From: Euglena gracilis
Lineage: Eukaryota; Euglenozoa; Euglenophyceae; Euglenales; Euglenaceae
Reading direction: 5' to 3'
DNA length: 25,000 nt
NCBI GenBank assembly: GCA_900893395.1
Contig: CAAHFI010635731.1
Location: 1 to 25,000 of the forward strand
The position numbers and the translations under genes are program-made. The notes beneath the pieces were generated by a model, which saw only the letters and a list, made by a program, of their open reading frames with translations, made no database searches and was not told the DNA's origin. Shown piece by piece: positions 10,886 to 20,681 of the stretch (positions are counted from its first letter, which is position 1; each line of letters begins with the position of its first letter).

Positions 10886-13301
10886 TACCTGGGGGTGTAT
10901 GTGTTCCATTTTCTTTTGTAGGGGGCCAACTGGGTAAAAACCTTAACATGTGAACCCAGGAAGCTGTACCACAGCACTATAAGCATTCCTGGCTTGAGCC
11001 ACACTGAAGGTGAAATTTTAATGATGCCAGAAGCAACTAATTCTGGGCTTATGGTGTCGAGGTCCACCTGGGACAAGGCCAAAACTCCCCACAGGAGTCT
11101 GAAGGCAGAATCATATCTTGCCAATGGACAGATTGTGACTTAAGAAATTGTCAACCATTGAGGGGGATCTGTTGCTTCTGTAACAACTGCCTGACAATAA
11201 AATGCAGGCTAGGTGCCATCTTGGCTTTTTCATGGGCTGCCCGTGACAATTTTCGAACATGTGGTGGCAAGCAAGAATTCTCAGGGCTGGTGTGTGTGGA
11301 ATGTGAAGTTTGATTAACAGGGGCCACCACACAGCTGAAACCCACAGGGGACAAATCAGAAGGCATTTTAGGTGTCTGTGTTCCTTTAATCTCAGGAGCC
11401 ACTGGCTCAGGACAGACCAGGGGGGGTTTGCATAAACCTCTGAGAACATGTCCAGAGGGCATTTCAAACTGTCTGTGGCCACTGCCTGAAAATGGGCCAT
11501 CGACTCACAAACTGAGAAAGTTTGTGATTCCCTGGTGATGCAAACATGTCCACAGTTGGGTTGATGAATTGCTGGAAAATGCGCATGACTTTTTTGAAAA
11601 TGAAAGGGTTTAAACTGTAAACCCCTGGGTCGAAGTGCCATCTGCTGATGGCATCGCTTTTCATGCTTTGGGAGGGGGCCCAGTGAACTTGGAGGGTGAT
11701 GTCCATTTCCATACACCAATTGAGAAAAGGTCTGATGAGTTCGTTCAGGTGGGGTAGCCTGCCCCCCCCTTTGAGAAGATAGTAGTAGGAAACTTTGTTG
11801 TCCACTGTTAGGGACACTGTGTCCTTTTTCCTGGCCAAAGACCTTACAGTTGAGATGGCTGCGATCAATTCTTTTACATTGATATGTAAATGCGAGACTT
11901 TTCGCCAAAATACTTGTAATTGGGTGCCAGCTTGTAGGTCAGGTCTACCCAACCAAACAACCAAAGGTTGAACTGTCTGACTCCAGGTGTCTGGTGGCTG
12001 GGCTTGGGAAGGGTCTCCCCTCCCAGGTCTGCAGAATTTCCCTGACATCTTGCAGTTGAGATTTTACCTCCTCTGGGATTGGAACCTGATGATCCAGCCA
12101 AATTTTTCTTGTAGGTTGACAAAACCTACCAAAGTGTCTGTGAATGCCCTGAGGAAGGGCAGCCCCACCAAGAAGCTTCTTATGCATCCCAAAATTGAGG
12201 CCATTTTCCTGCAACTGAGGGACTTGTGTGACTAATTTCCCCAGTTCCCTCCGAACCATTTTCAGTTTTTCTGTCCCCAACTGTAACTTTCCCTGTGCCA
12301 GATTGAGGTGAAATCCCAAATAGGGGAAATTTTGGGTGGGAGGAAGGATTTATTTCTTGCTGTTGATTTTGAAACCCCCTGCAGTAAATCTGCTAGCATG
12401 ATGGCCAGGTGGTTGCTGACTTGCTTCTGACTGTCTCCTATCAGGAGGATGTCGTCCAGGTACACAAAACATAAAAGGCCTTTGGCCCTCCAACGTTTTT
12501 CCAGGCATTTCATTAGACTCATGAATTTTTCTGGCAGCACATGTAAACCAAAACAAGCTGCCTGGAATTCCCAGCATGTGTCTTCCAGAGTCATCCTCAT
12601 GTAGGGTCTTAGTGCTGGGTTCAACATTAAATGAAAGTACGCGTCCTTTAAGTCTACTTTCGCACCCCATTGTCCTTTTTTCAGGTGCCTGAAGATGACC
12701 TGGATGTTGTCCAGTTTGAATGGGTGTGGGGAAAAATGCTGGTTCAGTTGGCGACAGTCGCTGATTAAACGGTGTTTTTCCCCCTGAGGCTCTTTTTTGG
12801 AGATTACAAACCAAGGGATGGTGTGTTGGGTACCCTCCCAGGGGACTGGTTTTATGGCTCCTGCCTGAAAATAGTCCTGTAAAATGCTTTTTGCCTTTGT
12901 ATTTCCACCTTTGACTTTGGTATGGAACATGTGCTGAGGGAGGGGGGTGACTCCCAAGGGGGTTACCCCTGTGTGATGAGTTGCAACACCCTGGGGGGGG
13001 CAACCTTTTGCCACCATGGCAACTGGTCCTGAAGCCTCTGAAACAGAGGCACTCCCATAAAGTGCTCCTCTGTCAGCAGCAGCACCTCGGTGATCTGTTT
13101 CACAGATCTCAAGCATGCAGCTTCCCACAGCCTGGAGATGTCTTGGCTTCTGCCCTCAGGGCTTGTTGACTTTGTGGCACAATGCCCAGATCTGGAGGAC
13201 ACAATGTCCTTTTGGGACTTGATGAGTTCTGATCTGAAAAGGAAGGAGCAATACTTCCTGGAAAGATGTTGGGCAAACCACTTTCCTCCTTTGGACTTGG
13301 A
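10886..13301 (-). repeat. Tandem unit 5
   Basis: This unit is about 2.42 kb. The YLDD box is at 12451-12462. RT is open at 12262-13128 (288 residues), including KVDLKDAYFHLML and FGLHVLPEKF. RNase H is open at 11464-12048. It carries the GCCCGTGAC variant near 11239 shared with units 4 and 6. Its open stretches are similar to those of unit 4, consistent with a recent common origin. It is still broken. Confidence 0.88.
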
Positions 13302-15713
13302 ATACCTGGGGGTGTATGTGTTCCATTTTCTTTTGTAGGGGGCCAACTGGGGTAAAAACCTTAACATGTGAACCCAGGAAGCTGTACCACAGCACTATAA
13401 GCATTCCTGGCTTGAGCCACACTGAAGGTGAAATTTTAATGATGCCAGAAGCAACTAATTCTGGGCTTATGGTGTCGAGGTCCACCTGGGACAAGGCCAA
13501 AACTCCCCACAGGAGTCTGAAGGCAGAATCATATCTTGCCAAGGACAGATTGTGACTTAAGAAATTGTCAACCATTGAGGGGGGATCTGTTGCTTCTGTA
13601 ACAACTGCCTGACAATAAAATGCAGGCTAGGTGCCATCTTGGCTTTTTCATGGGCTGCCCGTGACATTTTCGAACATGTGGTGGCAAGCAAGAATTCTCA
13701 GGGCTGGTGTGTGTGGAATGTGAAGTTTGATTAACAGGGGCCACCACACAGCTGAAACCCACAGGGGACAAATCAGAAGGCATTTTAGGTGTCTGTGTTC
13801 CTTTAATCTCAGGAGCCACTGGCTCAGGACAGACCAGGGGGGGTTTGCATAAACCTCTGAGAACATGTCCAGAGGGCATTTCAAACTGTCTGTGGCCACT
13901 GCCTGAAAATGGGGCCATCGACTCACAAACTGAGAAAGTTTGTGATTCCCTGGTGATGCAAACATGTCCACAGTTGGGTTGATGAATTGCTGGAAAATGC
14001 GCATGACTTTTTTGAAAATGAAAGGGTTTAAACTGTAACCCCTGGGTCGAAGTGCATCTGCTGATGGCATCGCTTTTCATGCTTTGGGAGGGGGCCCAGT
14101 GAACTTGGAGGGTGATGTCCATTTCCATACACCAATTGAGAAAAGGTCTGATGAGTTCGTTCAGGTGGGGTAGCCTGCCCCCCCCTTTGAGAAGATAGTA
14201 GTAGGAAACTTTGTTGTCCACTGTTAGGGACACTGTGTCCTTTTCCTGGCCAAAGACCTTACAGTTGAGATGGCTGCGATCAATTCTTTTACATTGATAT
14301 GTAATGCGAGACTTTTCGCCAAATACTTGTAAATTGGGTGCCAGCTTGTAGGTCAGGTCTACCCAACCAAACAACCAAAGGTTGAACTGTCTGACTCCAG
14401 GTGTCTGGTGGCTGGGCTTGGGAAGGGTCTCCCCTCCCAGGTCTGCAGAATTTCCCTGACATCTTGCAGTTGAGATTTTACCTCCTCTGGGATTGGAACC
14501 TGATGATCCCAGCCAAATTTTTCTTGTAGGTTGACAAAACCTACCAAAGTGTCTGTGAATGCCCTGAGGAAGGGCAGCCCACCAAGAAGCTTCTTATGCA
14601 TCCCAAAATTGAGGCCATTTTCCTGCAACTGAGGGACTGTGTGTGACTAATTTCCCCAGTTCCCTCCGAACCATTTTCAGTTTTTCTGTCCCCAACTGTA
14701 ACTTTCCCTGTGCCAGATTGAGGTGAAATCCCAAATAGGGGAAATTTTGGGTGGGAGGAAGGATTTATTTCTTGCTGTTGATTTTGAAACCCCTGCAGTA
14801 AATCTGCTAGCATGATGGCCAGGTGGTTGCTGACTTGCTTCTGACTGTCTCCTATCAGGAGGATGTCGTCCAGGTACACAAAACATAAAAGGCCTTTGGC
14901 CCTCCAACGTTTTTCCAGGCATTTCATTAGACTCATGAATTTTTCTGGCAGCACATGTAAACCAAAACAAGCTGCCTGGAATTCCCAGCATGTGTCTTCC
15001 AGAGTCATCCTCATGTAGGGTCTTAGTGCTGGGTTCAACATTAAATGAAAGTACGCGTCCTTTAAGTCTACTTTCGCACCCCATTGTCCTTTTTTCAGGT
15101 GCCTGAAGATGACCTGGATGTTGTCCAGTTTGAATGGGTGTGGGAAAAATGCTGGTTCAGTTGGCGACAGTCGCTGATTAAACGGTGTTTTTCCCCCTGA
15201 GGCTCTTTTTTGGAGATTACAAACCAAGGGATGGTGTGTTGGGTACCCTCCCAGGGGACTGGTTTTATGGCTCCTGCCTGAAAATAGTCCTGTAAAATGC
15301 TTTTTGCCTTTGTATTTCCACCTTTGACTTTGGTATGGAACATGTGCTGAGGGAGGGGGGTGACTCCCAAGGGGGTTACCCCCTGTGTGATGAGTTGCAA
15401 CACCCTGGGGGGCAACCTTTTGCCACCATGGCAACTGGTCCTGAAGCCTCTGAACAGAGGCACTCCCATAAAGTGCTCCTCTGTCAGCAGCAGCACCTCG
15501 GTGATCTGTTTCACAGATCTCAAGCATGCAGCTTCCCACAGCCTGGAGATGTCTTGGCTTCTGCCCCTCAGGGCTTGTTGACTTTGTGGCACAATGCCCA
15601 GATCTGGAGGACACAATGTCCTTTTGGGACTTGATGAGTTCTGATCTGAAAAGGAAGAGCAATACTTCCTGGCAAGATGTTGGGCAAACCACTTTCCTCC
15701 TTTGGACTTGGAA
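13302..15713 (-). repeat. Tandem unit 6 (longest open RT stretch)
   Basis: This unit is about 2.41 kb. It contains the longest open stretch of the array, 14541-15692 (383 residues), from the pre-RT region through the RT palm. The YLDD box is at 14865-14876. The RNase H and post-RNase H region is open at 13568-14374. It shares GCCCGTGAC near 13656 with units 4 and 5. Confidence 0.88.
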
Positions 15714-18105
15714 TACCTGGGGTGTATGTGTTCCATTTTCTTTTGTAGGGGGCCAACTGGGGTAAAAACCTTAACATGTGAACCCAGGAAGCTGTACCAC
15801 AGCACTATAAGCATTCCTGGCTTGAGCCACACTGAAGGTGAAATTTTAATGATGCCAGAAGCAACTAATTCTGGGCTTATGGTGTCGAGGTCCACTGGGA
15901 CAAGGCCAAAACTCCCCACAGGAGTCTGAAGGCAGAATCATATCTTGCCAATGACAGATTGTGACTTAAGAAATTGTCAACCATTGAGGGGGGATCTGTT
16001 GCTTCTGTAACAACTGCCTGACAATAAAATGCAGGCTAGGTGCCATCTTGGCTTTTTCATGGGCTGCCCATGACAATTTTCGAACATGTGGTGGCAAGCA
16101 AGAATTCTCAGGGCTGGTGTGTGTGGAATGTGAAGTTTGATTAACAGGGGCCACCACACAGCTGAAACCCACAGGGGACAAATCAGAAGGCATTTTAGGT
16201 GTCTGTGTTCCTTTAATCTCAGGAGCCACTGGCTCAGGACAGACCAGGGGGGGTTTGCATAAACCTCTGAGAACATGTCCAGAGGCATTTCAAACTGTCT
16301 GTGGCCACTGCCTGAAAATGGGCCATCGACTCACAAACTGAGAAAGTTTGTGATTCCCTGGTGATGCAAACATGTCCACAGTTGGGTTGATGAATTGCTG
16401 GAAAATGCGCATGACTTTTTTGAAAATGAAAGGGTTTAAACTGTAAACCCCTGGGTCGAAGTGCATCTGCTGATGGCATCGCTTTTCATGCTTTGGGAGG
16501 GGGCCAGTGAACTTGGAGGGTGATGTCCATTTCCATACACCAATTGAGAAAAGGTCTGATGAGTTCGTTCAGGTGGGGTGGCCTGCCCCCCCTTTGAGAA
16601 GATAGTAGTAGGAAACTTTGTTGTCCACTGTTAGGGACACTGTGTCCTTTTTCCTGGCCAAAGACCTTACAGTTGAGATGGCTGCGATCAATTCTTTTAC
16701 ATTGATATGTAAATGCGAGACTTTTCGCCAAAATTCTATAATTGGGTGCCAGCTTGTAGGTCAGGTCTACCCAAAAACAACCAAAGGTTGAACTGTCTGA
16801 CTCCAGGTGTCTGGTGGCTGGGCTTGGGAAGGGTCTCCCTCCCAGGTCTGCAGAATTTCCCTGACATCTTGCAGTTGAGATTTTACCTCCTCTGGGATTG
16901 GAACCTGATGATCCAGCCAAATTTTTCTTGTAGGTTGACAAAACCTACCAAAGTGTCTGTGAATGCCCTGAGGAAGGGCAGCCCCACCAAGAAGCTTCTT
17001 ATGCATCCCAAAATTGAGGCCATCTTTCTGCAACTGAGGAATGTGTGTGACCAATTTCCCAGTTCCCTCCTGATCATCTTTTGCTTTTCTGCCCCAACTG
17101 CAACTTTCCCTGTGCTAGGTTGAGGTGGAACCCAAATGTGGGAGCTTTTGGGTGGGTGAAAGGTTTGTTTTTTTGCTGTTTGTTTTGAAACCTCCCTGCA
17201 GTAAATCTGCCAGCATGATGGCCAGGTGGTTGCTCACTTGCTTCTGGCTGTCTCCCAGCAGGAGGATGTCGTCCAGGTGCACAAAGCATAAAAGGCCTTT
17301 GGCCCTCCAACGTTTTTCCAGGTACTTCATGAGGCCATGAATTTTTCTGGCAGAAAATTTAAACCAAAACAAGCTGCCTGGAACTCCCAGCATGTTTCCC
17401 CAGAGTCATCCTCATGTAGCGTCTTAGGGTTGGGTTCAACGTTAAATGAAAGTAGGCGTCCTCTTACTCGATTTTTGCTCCCCATTTTCCTTTCTTTAGG
17501 TGCCTGAAGATGACCTGGATGTTGTCCAGTTTGAAAGGTGGGGGAATATGCTGGATTAGTTGGCGACAATCGCTTATTAAACGATGTTTTTCCCCTGAGG
17601 CTCCTTTTTGGAGATGACAAACCAAGGGATGATGTGTTGGGTACCTTCCCAGGTGACTGGTTTATGGCTCCTGCTTGTAAATAGTCTTGTAAAATATGTT
17701 GCCTTTGAATTTCCACCCTTGATTTTGGAATAGAAAATGGGCTGAGGGAGGGGGTGACTCCAAGGGGGTTTACCCCTGTGCGACGAGTTGCAACACCCTT
17801 GGGGGGGGCAACTTTTTTCGCCACCATGACAACTGTGTCTGAAGTCTCTGAAACAGAGGCACCCCAGAAAGTGCTCCTCTGTCAGCAGCAGCACGTCGGT
17901 GATCTGCTCCACAGATCTCAAGTATGCAGCTTCCCACAGCTGCAAATGTCGTGGCTTGTGCCCTCAGGGATTTTTGAGTTTCTGGTACAATGCCCAACTC
18001 TGGGGACACAATGTCCTTCTGGAACTTGAGGAGTTCTGATCTGAAAAGGAAGGAGCAATGCTTCCTGGAAAGGTGGTTGGCAAACCATTTTCCTCCTTTG
18101 CACTT
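15714..18105 (-). repeat. Tandem unit 7 (rightmost; right half diverged)
   Basis: This is the first unit in element order, joined on its right to single-copy ORF1 sequence. Bases 15714 to about 17023 match the array core. From about 17024 to 18105 the sequence differs at roughly one position in ten and keeps CpG sites, for example CGACGAGTTG at 17781 where the core has TGATGAGTTG. The RT LDD box region is at 17268-17279. Its diverged half is the complement, in unit phase, of the diverged half of unit 1. It is broken in several places. Confidence 0.86.
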
Positions 18106-19097
18106 GCCTTCCATTTGGGGGCAAACCTCCATGGTCTCGGTTGCCAAGCTGTTTGGCCATTGCACGAATTTTCACCCTTTTCCACCTGTGGGGTGAAGAT
18201 TGCCTTTTGGGAATTCACCCATGAAGGGGGGCTGATACCCTCTTGTTGATGCCAGCTTGGGCTTTTGGCCAGTTTGATGTCATCAGTGGTGAAAATGCCA
18301 TTTCCTGGTTGTATGGTTTGAGGGATGCTCCTCCTCCTCCTCTCCTTAACAATGTCCCCTTCACAGGCAGGCACATATGCAAATAGACAAAATAAACCCA
18401 ATACGTCCTCAGGGGCTCCTTGCAAGGTGCAGTGCAGCGCTGCCAAGATACGTAAGATATTCAAGAGCTTCTGCTGGACTGCAAGCAGAGTGCGGTCATA
18501 CCCACTCTTGCCATCTTGACGGTGGTTATTTTGTTCCGCCTTGGACTTCAGTGTCTTCCAGGTTGGTATCTGATCAGTAAACTTCGAACTTCCACACGTA
18601 AGTCCACATACTGTACCTGCCTCATATCCTCTCCACGTCCCCGCAGTGCCTCCTCGGCCGTTTGCCAGGGGAAGTCCTGGGCTTCCTCTGCCGTGCGTGC
18701 TGCCTCCTCGTCGCGATCCATCTCCGTCGTCGTCGTCGTCGCCGCGGTTTTCCACTTCTCGTACAGCTTGAAGGCCACGTCCAACGCCTTGTCGCTCAGC
18801 TCCAGTGACGATATCGAGACGTTATTCGTGAGGGCCAAGCTGTAAAGGTATGCCGCTAAGTATGGTTGTAGTGTAGACTCCATCATAGCCACTCCAGTGA
18901 GCTTCTGCACGCAAGGGCACAGCGGGTTGTATCCCAACTGGCCCCAGTCCACCTCTGACCTGACCTAGTCGTGGCCATCACGGTGCTGCTCCACACCGCT
19001 TCGAAGGCCTCTTTGTCGGTCTGGTCTTGCAGGTGTGTAAATTGCATGATCAGCTTGAACAATTGGTTGCAGCTCCGTGCCAAAAGGACGATTATGA
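18106..19097 (-). pseudogene. DIRS ORF1 (Gag-like) remnant
   Basis: This single-copy region lies upstream of the array in element order. Open stretches at 18548-18952 and 17964-18755 show helical-looking sequence (SLELSDKALDVAFKLYEKW), an acidic/alanine-rich segment (RDEEAARTAEEAQDF), and GYDRTLLAVQQKLLNILR, which resembles the central helix of DIRS Gag. The start would be near 19000, just inside the terminal repeat (HLQDQTDKEAFEAV). The gene is broken. The Gag role is inferred from position and composition, since DIRS Gag proteins are poorly conserved. Confidence 0.6.
18725..18741. repeat. Short CGT microsatellite in ORF1
   Basis: Five to six CGT triplets lie inside the ORF1 remnant. On the minus strand they give a run of Asp or Thr depending on frame. 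The tract is a likely site of length change. Confidence 0.8.
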
Positions 19098-19206
19098 TCC
19101 GCCTACTCCGGCAAAGAAAAGCAGTAAGAAACACCAACACCAAAACACAAAACAACAGCCGGAAAGAAGAGCAGGACCTCACTGGGGTCTTGTGCGGAGC
19201 CGGCTT
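19098..19206. repeat. Terminal inverted repeat, 5' end of the DIRS element
   Basis: This is the reverse complement of 314-421 with roughly 85-90% identity by eye. Its outermost 27 bases (19177-19203) are repeated exactly, in reverse complement, in the internal complementary region at 618-644. In element orientation it precedes ORF1 and probably carries the promoter, as in other DIRS elements. No promoter motif can be named from the sequence. Confidence 0.82.
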
Positions 19207-19250
19207 GTAGGCTTCAGGGGGGGTACTTGCCTGAAAAACACACTCAGCTT
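19207..19250. repeat. Direct repeat, copy A, abutting the DIRS 5' end
   Basis: The block GTAGGCTTCAGGGG...TACTTGCCTG...CTCAGCTT matches 20072-20114 in the same orientation, with only a few differences over 43-44 bp. It starts exactly where the DIRS terminal repeat stops. On the minus strand it contains TGTTTTTCAG/GCAAGTACC, which looks like a splice acceptor. Confidence 0.78.
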
Positions 19251-20071
19251 GCCCCACCACCTGTGCCATGGCCCCCAGGGCAAGCAACCTGGGAAAGCCC
19301 TTTTCACCAATCTCAGTTGGCAATCTGTCAAACGAACTTTGAACTTGACTTTTCCAAATCCCTTCCAGACTTCCCAACACAGCAATCCAATAACTTGCCA
19401 GATACAACTGCTGCAAAGTGATGCACTGTTTGCCATACCACTGTTGAAAAACACAAGTTGATAGGAATATCTGTTCTGGCCATGCCTAATTTAGGATTGC
19501 AATCACAGATTCTGAATCTTTTGCTGTCCGCTCTCACCCCCTTCTCTGAAAAATTGTTCACAATTTACCCAGCATTCGCAGCTACAGCGGACAGACCCTT
19601 ATCCACGTTGCACATCTTGATGGGCCGCTTGGAACACGACAAGAAGAAGACGAAGACTAAGTAAAAAAGGATGAAAGTAACCACTTACTGCCGCAGAACA
19701 CCAGCACATGCAGCACCAATTGCAAACGACACGGCGAGAGTTTTTTTGTAAACGGTAGGTGAACTCACAACCCAGCGATGATGCCAATGAACTGTAATGT
19801 CAGCAACAGCAAATGACCACCAAAAACCACAAATGACCACCATCTCGTTCTCCAGTACGTGCCTCACGGCTCATCACGATGCTCCACCTAGAAGTTCTCG
19901 AAGTACGTGCCTCACGTCTCAGCACCAGGACCTGTAATTGTAATCTCAGATGTCATCAAAGACAATGTGCAATGATGATCAATCTTGTCACCTTCTGAAA
20001 TGTCTACTTTTCCCATGGTCTCCACATGATCCTTTGTCAGTCTGGCAATTGCAAATCTCACATCACTTTGT
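19251..20071. other. Unassigned spacer with weak exon-like signals
   Basis: No known gene is recognised. On the minus strand 19685-19867 is open and ends in a hydrophobic run (LAVSFAIGAACAGVL), followed at once by GTAAGT, a good splice donor. About 40 bp downstream TTTTTTACTTAG could be an acceptor. Short repeats are present: AGTACGTGCCTCACG at 19854-19868 and 19902-19916, and AAATGACCAC at 19811-19820 and 19831-19840. The stretch between the two direct repeats could be a host gene fragment or part of an old insertion. The sequence does not decide. Confidence 0.3.
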
Positions 20072-20114
20072 GTAGGCTTCAGGGGGGTACTTGCCTGTAA
20101 ACACACCTCAGCTT
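20072..20114. repeat. Direct repeat, copy B
   Basis: This is the partner of 19207-19250, 865 bp to the right and in the same orientation. On the minus strand it again shows an acceptor-like TGTTTACAG/GCAAGTACC. The following open sequence reads SDVRFAIARLTKDHVETMGK before a stop near 19912. Similarity to copy A stops abruptly on both sides. Confidence 0.78.
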
Positions 20115-20681
20115 TCAGTGTACGTTCTGATTCCAATTCCCCTTTCCCATTCCCAAAGCTTTTGCCTGACTTTTGCCCTGGACATCCGGGGCGTCGCGGG
20201 CACACATGCATAAGCATGCGGCGTCCCATCTCCAGGCCCGGTTATCCCGAGGCGGTGGAGGACTTCCGCGCACGCCGAATCCCCAGAAGTCGACAGGAAA
20301 TTCCTGCCGGCAGTACTTACAACAGAGGTCATACCTCTGTGGGTAAGCCAGGGAAACTCGCTTAACGCGGAAGGTGGAGCCGTAATGGCTCACCAGCCAC
20401 ACCTGGAGGTTGTTGCACCACAACACCTCGATCAGGCGTTCGATGTCGGGGTGTAGTGGGTAGAATTCCCACTTCACGCCGAGTGGTCCGACTGTATGAA
20501 TACAGTCGAAGATTGCCTTCAGCCTTCGGGCCAACACACGCTGGTCCCGAAATCCCAACTGGTGCAGGTAACTGCGACCAGTGGAGTCGCTGAAGAGACC
20601 CCAGTTCTGGCAGGGGTATCCCAGCCAAACCAGAGCTCCCAGAAACCGGCTGGGCATCCAGCAAGGGTCTGCCACCTTCAC
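20115..20681 (-). other. Globular C-terminal domain of the unrecognised remnant
   Basis: This 188-residue open stretch, preceded in a neighbouring frame by VIDVVLHHTENRVRLFHYGI, reads like a folded domain. It includes LVWLGYPCQNWGLFSDSTG, QRVLARRLKAIFDCI, VKWEFYPLHPDIERLIEVLW and DLCCKYCRQEFPVDFWGF. The CC-x2-C arrangement could bind zinc, but no full zinc-finger pattern is present. Aromatic and hydrophobic residues are well spread, unlike a shadow frame. I recognise no family. The tail (after about residue 150) becomes low-quality and may lie outside the original exon. Confidence 0.4.

Larger units (their letters stand above)
2413..17023. repeat. Homogeneous core of the tandem array (macrosatellite-like)
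   Basis: About 14.6 kb, equal to six periods of about 2418 bp plus roughly 100 bp. Units within it differ only by scattered substitutions and small length changes. Both edges lie in the same stretch of the unit (between the CCAAATTTTTCTTGTAGG block and the CCCAAAATTGAGGCC block), although they are 14.6 kb apart. Many unit differences are one-base changes in G, C or T runs, some of which may be assembly noise. Confidence 0.8.
269..19206 (-). mobile_element. DIRS-type tyrosine-recombinase retrotransposon (fossil), expanded by an internal tandem array
   Basis: Seen: inverted terminal repeats at both ends and an internal complementary region next to the left-hand (3') end, the arrangement known from DIRS elements. 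On the minus strand the order is an ORF1/Gag-like region, RT, RNase H and tyrosine recombinase. There is no integrase or protease, and no LTR in direct orientation. Family knowledge: DIRS elements copy through RNA, form a circular DNA using the internal complementary region, and insert by a tyrosine recombinase without target duplication. Typical length is about 5-6 kb. Here an internal segment of about 2.41 kb occurs seven times, giving 18.9 kb. Coding parts are broken in many places in every unit, so this is a dead copy. The two terminal repeats differ at roughly one position in eight by eye, which suggests an old insertion. Closest kin could be DIRS1-like or PAT/Ngaro-like. The inverted ends and complementary region favour DIRS1-like. 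Confidence 0.88.

Noticed and set aside
1225-18105. Tandem host gene family or CRISPR-like array.
   Set aside because: The unit codes for RT and RNase H motifs, is 2.4 kb long, and sits between DIRS terminal repeats. There are no short repeats with spacers.
1225-18105. Seven independent DIRS insertions side by side.
   Set aside because: Terminal repeats, complementary region, ORF1 and recombinase C-terminus are each present once, and all junctions are identical in position.
1225-18105. Unit borders as products of normal DIRS circle formation.
   Set aside because: The circle junction of DIRS is defined by the complementary region and terminal repeats. The unit borders lie inside coding sequence, far from these, so a different recombination event made the first duplication.
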